A DNA stretch of 15,839 nucleotides from Microcaldota archaeon. GTDB taxonomy: Archaea; B1Sed10-29; WALL01; WAMD01. The stretch covers positions 1 through 15,839 of the forward strand of contig JALWQZ010000055.1 of NCBI GenBank assembly GCA_027077895.1. Reading direction: 5' to 3'. Both the position numbers and the translations under genes were made by a program. Within the stretch, counting starts at the first letter, position 1. Every line of letters starts with the position of its first letter. The notes beneath the pieces were generated by a model. The model had not been told where the DNA came from, did not search any database, and was given only the letters and a program-made list of their open reading frames with translations. This document shows positions 14,348-15,839 of the stretch, piece after piece.

Positions 14348-14375
14348 TTTTGCAAAAATGCTTAAAATCAGCATT
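14348..14375 (+). promoter_or_regulatory. Putative operator region upstream of W-A-G copy 2
   Basis: The palindrome TTTTGCAAAA (14348-14357) runs into a 6-bp inverted repeat AATGCT/AGCATT with a 7-nt spacer (14357-14375). This sits just upstream of the TATA box at 14385. The first palindrome also precedes the MoxR operon. This is the usual position for an archaeal activator site. Confidence 0.45.
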
Positions 14376-14384
14376 AGAGAAAGG

Positions 14385-14392
14385 TTTATATA
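14385..14392 (+). promoter_or_regulatory. TATA box for W-A-G copy 2
   Basis: TTTATATA preceded by BRE-like GAAAGG is a near-consensus archaeal promoter. The predicted start is near 14413, with a leader of about 27 nt containing SD GAGGTGA at 14427-14433. Confidence 0.75.
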
Positions 14393-14400
14393 GTCCATTT

Positions 14401-14415
14401 GTGAAATAACTTCAC
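14401..14415 (+). promoter_or_regulatory. Inverted repeat GTGAA-N5-TTCAC at the predicted transcription start
   Basis: A 5-bp perfect inverted repeat with a 5-nt spacer lies between the TATA box and the SD, over the predicted start site. This is where archaeal repressors commonly bind. It is short, so chance is possible. Confidence 0.3.
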
Positions 14416-14439
14416 AGTGTTATATTGAGGTGAAGCTTC

Positions 14440-15138
14440 ATGAAGAATAAACTATTTGGGACTTTGGTTGCAATTTTGGGCGCCCTTTTGATGGCTTCCA
14501 TAGCCGCAGCAGCACCAGTAGGAGCAAGCATAACAAGTGGAACCGCTAGTTCATTGACTCCAGCAACAGCACAATCCGTCAACGCAAACGGTGGCAACGT
14601 ACAAGAAGTTAACGTGACAGGTTATACAATAACTGACAAGTGGGCAGGTTTCTTCGGTCAAGTATCAGGTAACGTGGAACTAGGAGATTCCGCAGGACAC
14701 ATATTCTACAAGTGGACAGTGAATGACCCAACTGGGTCTATAGTCTATGCAGCAGTTAACGACTCAAACGTAGATTGGACCAACATAAGTGCGTTGTATG
14801 GCAACGATGCGATACTACCTAGTTTCCTAACAACAGGTGCAGACAGTTTCAACAACACATTTACACAACAGGCAGCCTCTTTAACAGTTGGCACAACAAC
14901 AATAAGCAATGTAAATTACACAACAACATGGGATAACTCCACAGGGACACCAGGGCAAGGTACTGTATTCAAGACATACGCACTAAAGGATGGAACAAAC
15001 AAAGACATGATATTTGCAGCAGAGGCAGTTAACAACACAGCAGGTTTCAACGGAAACGCAGTTGATTACCAGGTCCTAGTTGGTCTAACAAGCCAAACAA
15101 GCAGCGTACCTGTGTACTTCTACCTACAGTTGCCATGA
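14440..15138 (+). CDS. Small secreted W-A-G domain protein, copy 2
   Basis: A 232-aa secreted protein, paralogue of the gene at 1737. Signal peptide about 1-25 (LFGTLVAILGALLMASIAAAA). The mature chain has VQEVNVT, KWAGFFG (W68), GNVELGDSAGHIFYKW, SFNNTF, FKTYALKDGTNKDMIFA, FNGNAVDYQVLV and a final strand VYFYLQLP. Most of these blocks align in order with copy 1. Unlike copy 1, the mature part lacks cysteines. It ends directly after the last strand, with no anchor. ATG has a good SD (GAGGTGA, 6 nt away) and the strongest promoter in the window, so high expression is likely. It sits between a divergent MinD-like gene and a downstream CWB2-like gene. The fold is probably all-beta and extracellular. 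No named family is recognised. Confidence 0.92.
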   Translation: MKNKLFGTLVAILGALLMASIAAAAPVGASITSGTASSLTPATAQSVNANGGNVQEVNVTGYTITDKWAGFFGQVSGNVELGDSAGHIFYKWTVNDPTGSIVYAAVNDSNVDWTNISALYGNDAILPSFLTTGADSFNNTFTQQAASLTVGTTTISNVNYTTTWDNSTGTPGQGTVFKTYALKDGTNKDMIFAAEAVNNTAGFNGNAVDYQVLVGLTSQTSSVPVYFYLQLP

Positions 15139-15141
15139 AAG

Positions 15142-15180
15142 AGTTGAACCCTTAACCCAACCCAAACCCTATTTCTATTA
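15142..15180 (+). terminator. C-rich then T-rich 3' element after W-A-G copy 2
   Basis: After the stop, GAGTTGAA is followed by CCCTTAACCC (15149-15158), more ACCC units, and then a T-rich TATTTCTATT. It parallels the element at 1698-1736 after copy 1, at almost the same distance from the stop. It has no hairpin. The rest of the 178-nt gap to 15316 holds only the next promoter and SD. Confidence 0.4.
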
Positions 15181-15266
15181 TAACCACAACCAACAGTCAC
15201 TAGTAGTCATTAGCATAGCCAATCAAGTTTAGACGCATAAATTTTTCAAAACAAAAAAGATTAACA

Positions 15267-15276
15267 TTTAAAAATA
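15267..15276 (+). promoter_or_regulatory. TATA-like box for the right CWB2-like gene
   Basis: TTTAAAAATA lies 50 nt before the ATG at 15317. SD GGAGGGGG at 15305-15312 is 4 nt from the start. The CWB2-like gene thus has its own promoter in addition to possible read-through from the W-A-G gene. Confidence 0.55.
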
Positions 15277-15316
15277 TCCCCCTACCAAAACTATTAGTGC
15301 TTCTGGAGGGGGCATT

Positions 15317-15839
15317 ATGAATAAAAAGTTGTTTGGCGCTACGCTTGTATTATTGCTCGGATTATCCATTTCTCTAGGTACACAGGTTGTTATAAACTCC
15401 CAGAAATGGCAGGATGTATACGCAGGAGTCTATTGGGCACAATTAAATGGTTATAATGCCTTCTTCTTGAACTCACCCAATCCTGCTGGTTTATTCAATG
15501 TTCTGCCAAAAGACAAGAGTATAATCTTGATAGAATCAAAGGACAAACCGATGATTCCGAATCTAAAAACATTATTGGAAAACGATGGTCGTAATGTTAA
15601 GTACATAAGCATATCAGACGGAAGCATTGATTTGATGCCAAAGCAGATGAAGAAATTCGTCGTGGTAGAAGATGACTTTCCATATGCTGCAATCGTTGCA
15701 GCACCACTGGCAAAGGTAAACAATGCATGGGTTCTACTCGTAAATGACAACAACGTCAACAAAGTTGCGTCCATAATAAAAAACGCAAATTATGTTATAG
15801 GTGTTGGCTACTTCAAAAGGAGTATTCTGTCAAAGATAA
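15317..15839 (+). CDS. Secreted CWB2-like surface protein (partial, C-terminus off window)
   Basis: ATG at 15317 after a strong SD; the frame is open to the right edge (174 codons read). Signal peptide about 1-21 (KKLFGATLVLLLGLSISLG). Residues 23-52 (QVVINSQKWQDVYAGVYWAQ, then NGYNAFFL) match the N-terminus of the left gene at 1679: the shared pattern is V-I-N-S-x-x-W-x-x-x-Y-x-G-V, then G-Y-x-x-F-x-L. Residues about 113-170 (VVVEDDFPYAAIVAAPLA, then WVLLVND, then YVIGVGYF) follow the CWB2 pattern 'DxFPDALAAAPLA...APILL...VxxVG'. CWB2 repeats anchor bacterial surface proteins to wall polymers. In an archaeon the ligand is more likely an S-layer or glycan, which is inference. Together with the gene at 1679 it defines a paralogous pair, each downstream of a W-A-G gene. 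Confidence 0.85.
   Translation, partial: MNKKLFGATLVLLLGLSISLGTQVVINSQKWQDVYAGVYWAQLNGYNAFFLNSPNPAGLFNVLPKDKSIILIESKDKPMIPNLKTLLENDGRNVKYISISDGSIDLMPKQMKKFVVVEDDFPYAAIVAAPLAKVNNAWVLLVNDNNVNKVASIIKNANYVIGVGYFKRSILSKI

Noticed and set aside
15142..15170. Telomere-like AACCC repeats
   Set aside because: There are only a few irregular units directly after a stop codon. The paralogue has the same kind of element, so a 3'UTR signal fits better.

Overview
This window looks archaeal. The sequence is AT-rich. Several starts have a TATA-like box about 25-30 nt upstream and no Shine-Dalgarno (SD), as leaderless archaeal mRNAs do. Others carry strong GGAGGTGA-type SDs. Codon use leans to AGG/AGA, ATA and CTA. 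The content is also archaeal in style: MinD-type ATPases, a MoxR-DUF58-VWA cluster, and large secreted proteins full of N-X-S/T sequons with CARDB/NEW3-like Ig domains. An uncultured, possibly DPANN-type archaeon is the best guess, but the lineage cannot be fixed from the window.

Layout. Left block, all minus strand: a MinD-like ATPase (2539-3330), a small secreted protein with a W-A-G domain (1737-2423), and a surface protein with cell-wall-binding-repeat-2 (CWB2)-like segments that runs off the left edge (1-1679). Centre-left, plus strand from 3457: a tightly coupled operon of three large secreted proteins (557, 596 and 873 aa) and an 87-aa tail-anchored protein. Its 3' end overlaps a convergent gene for a small DUF4129-like membrane protein (9788-10222, minus). 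Centre-right, plus strand: an operon of a MoxR AAA+ ATPase with a lysine-rich N-terminal tail, a DUF58 protein and a BatA-like membrane VWA protein (10357-13465). Right block: a second MinD-like ATPase (13481-14236, minus), divergent from a second W-A-G protein (14440-15138, plus), followed by a second CWB2-like protein that runs off the right edge (15317 on).

The striking feature is that the same three gene types (MinD-like, W-A-G secreted protein, CWB2-like surface protein) occur on both flanks of the core. The N-terminal third of the first core secreted protein is a third copy of the W-A-G domain. Promoter and 3' elements also recur between blocks, and the two MinD genes share a perfect 53-nt stretch.

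Inference: this is a cell-surface assembly island. Membrane-associating MinD ATPases would position or regulate it, the MoxR-DUF58-VWA set would act as a chaperone or maturation machine at the membrane, and the secreted multi-domain proteins would be the surface cargo. No intergenic stretch exceeds about 205 nt. I saw no RNA genes, CRISPR arrays, transposases or phage genes.
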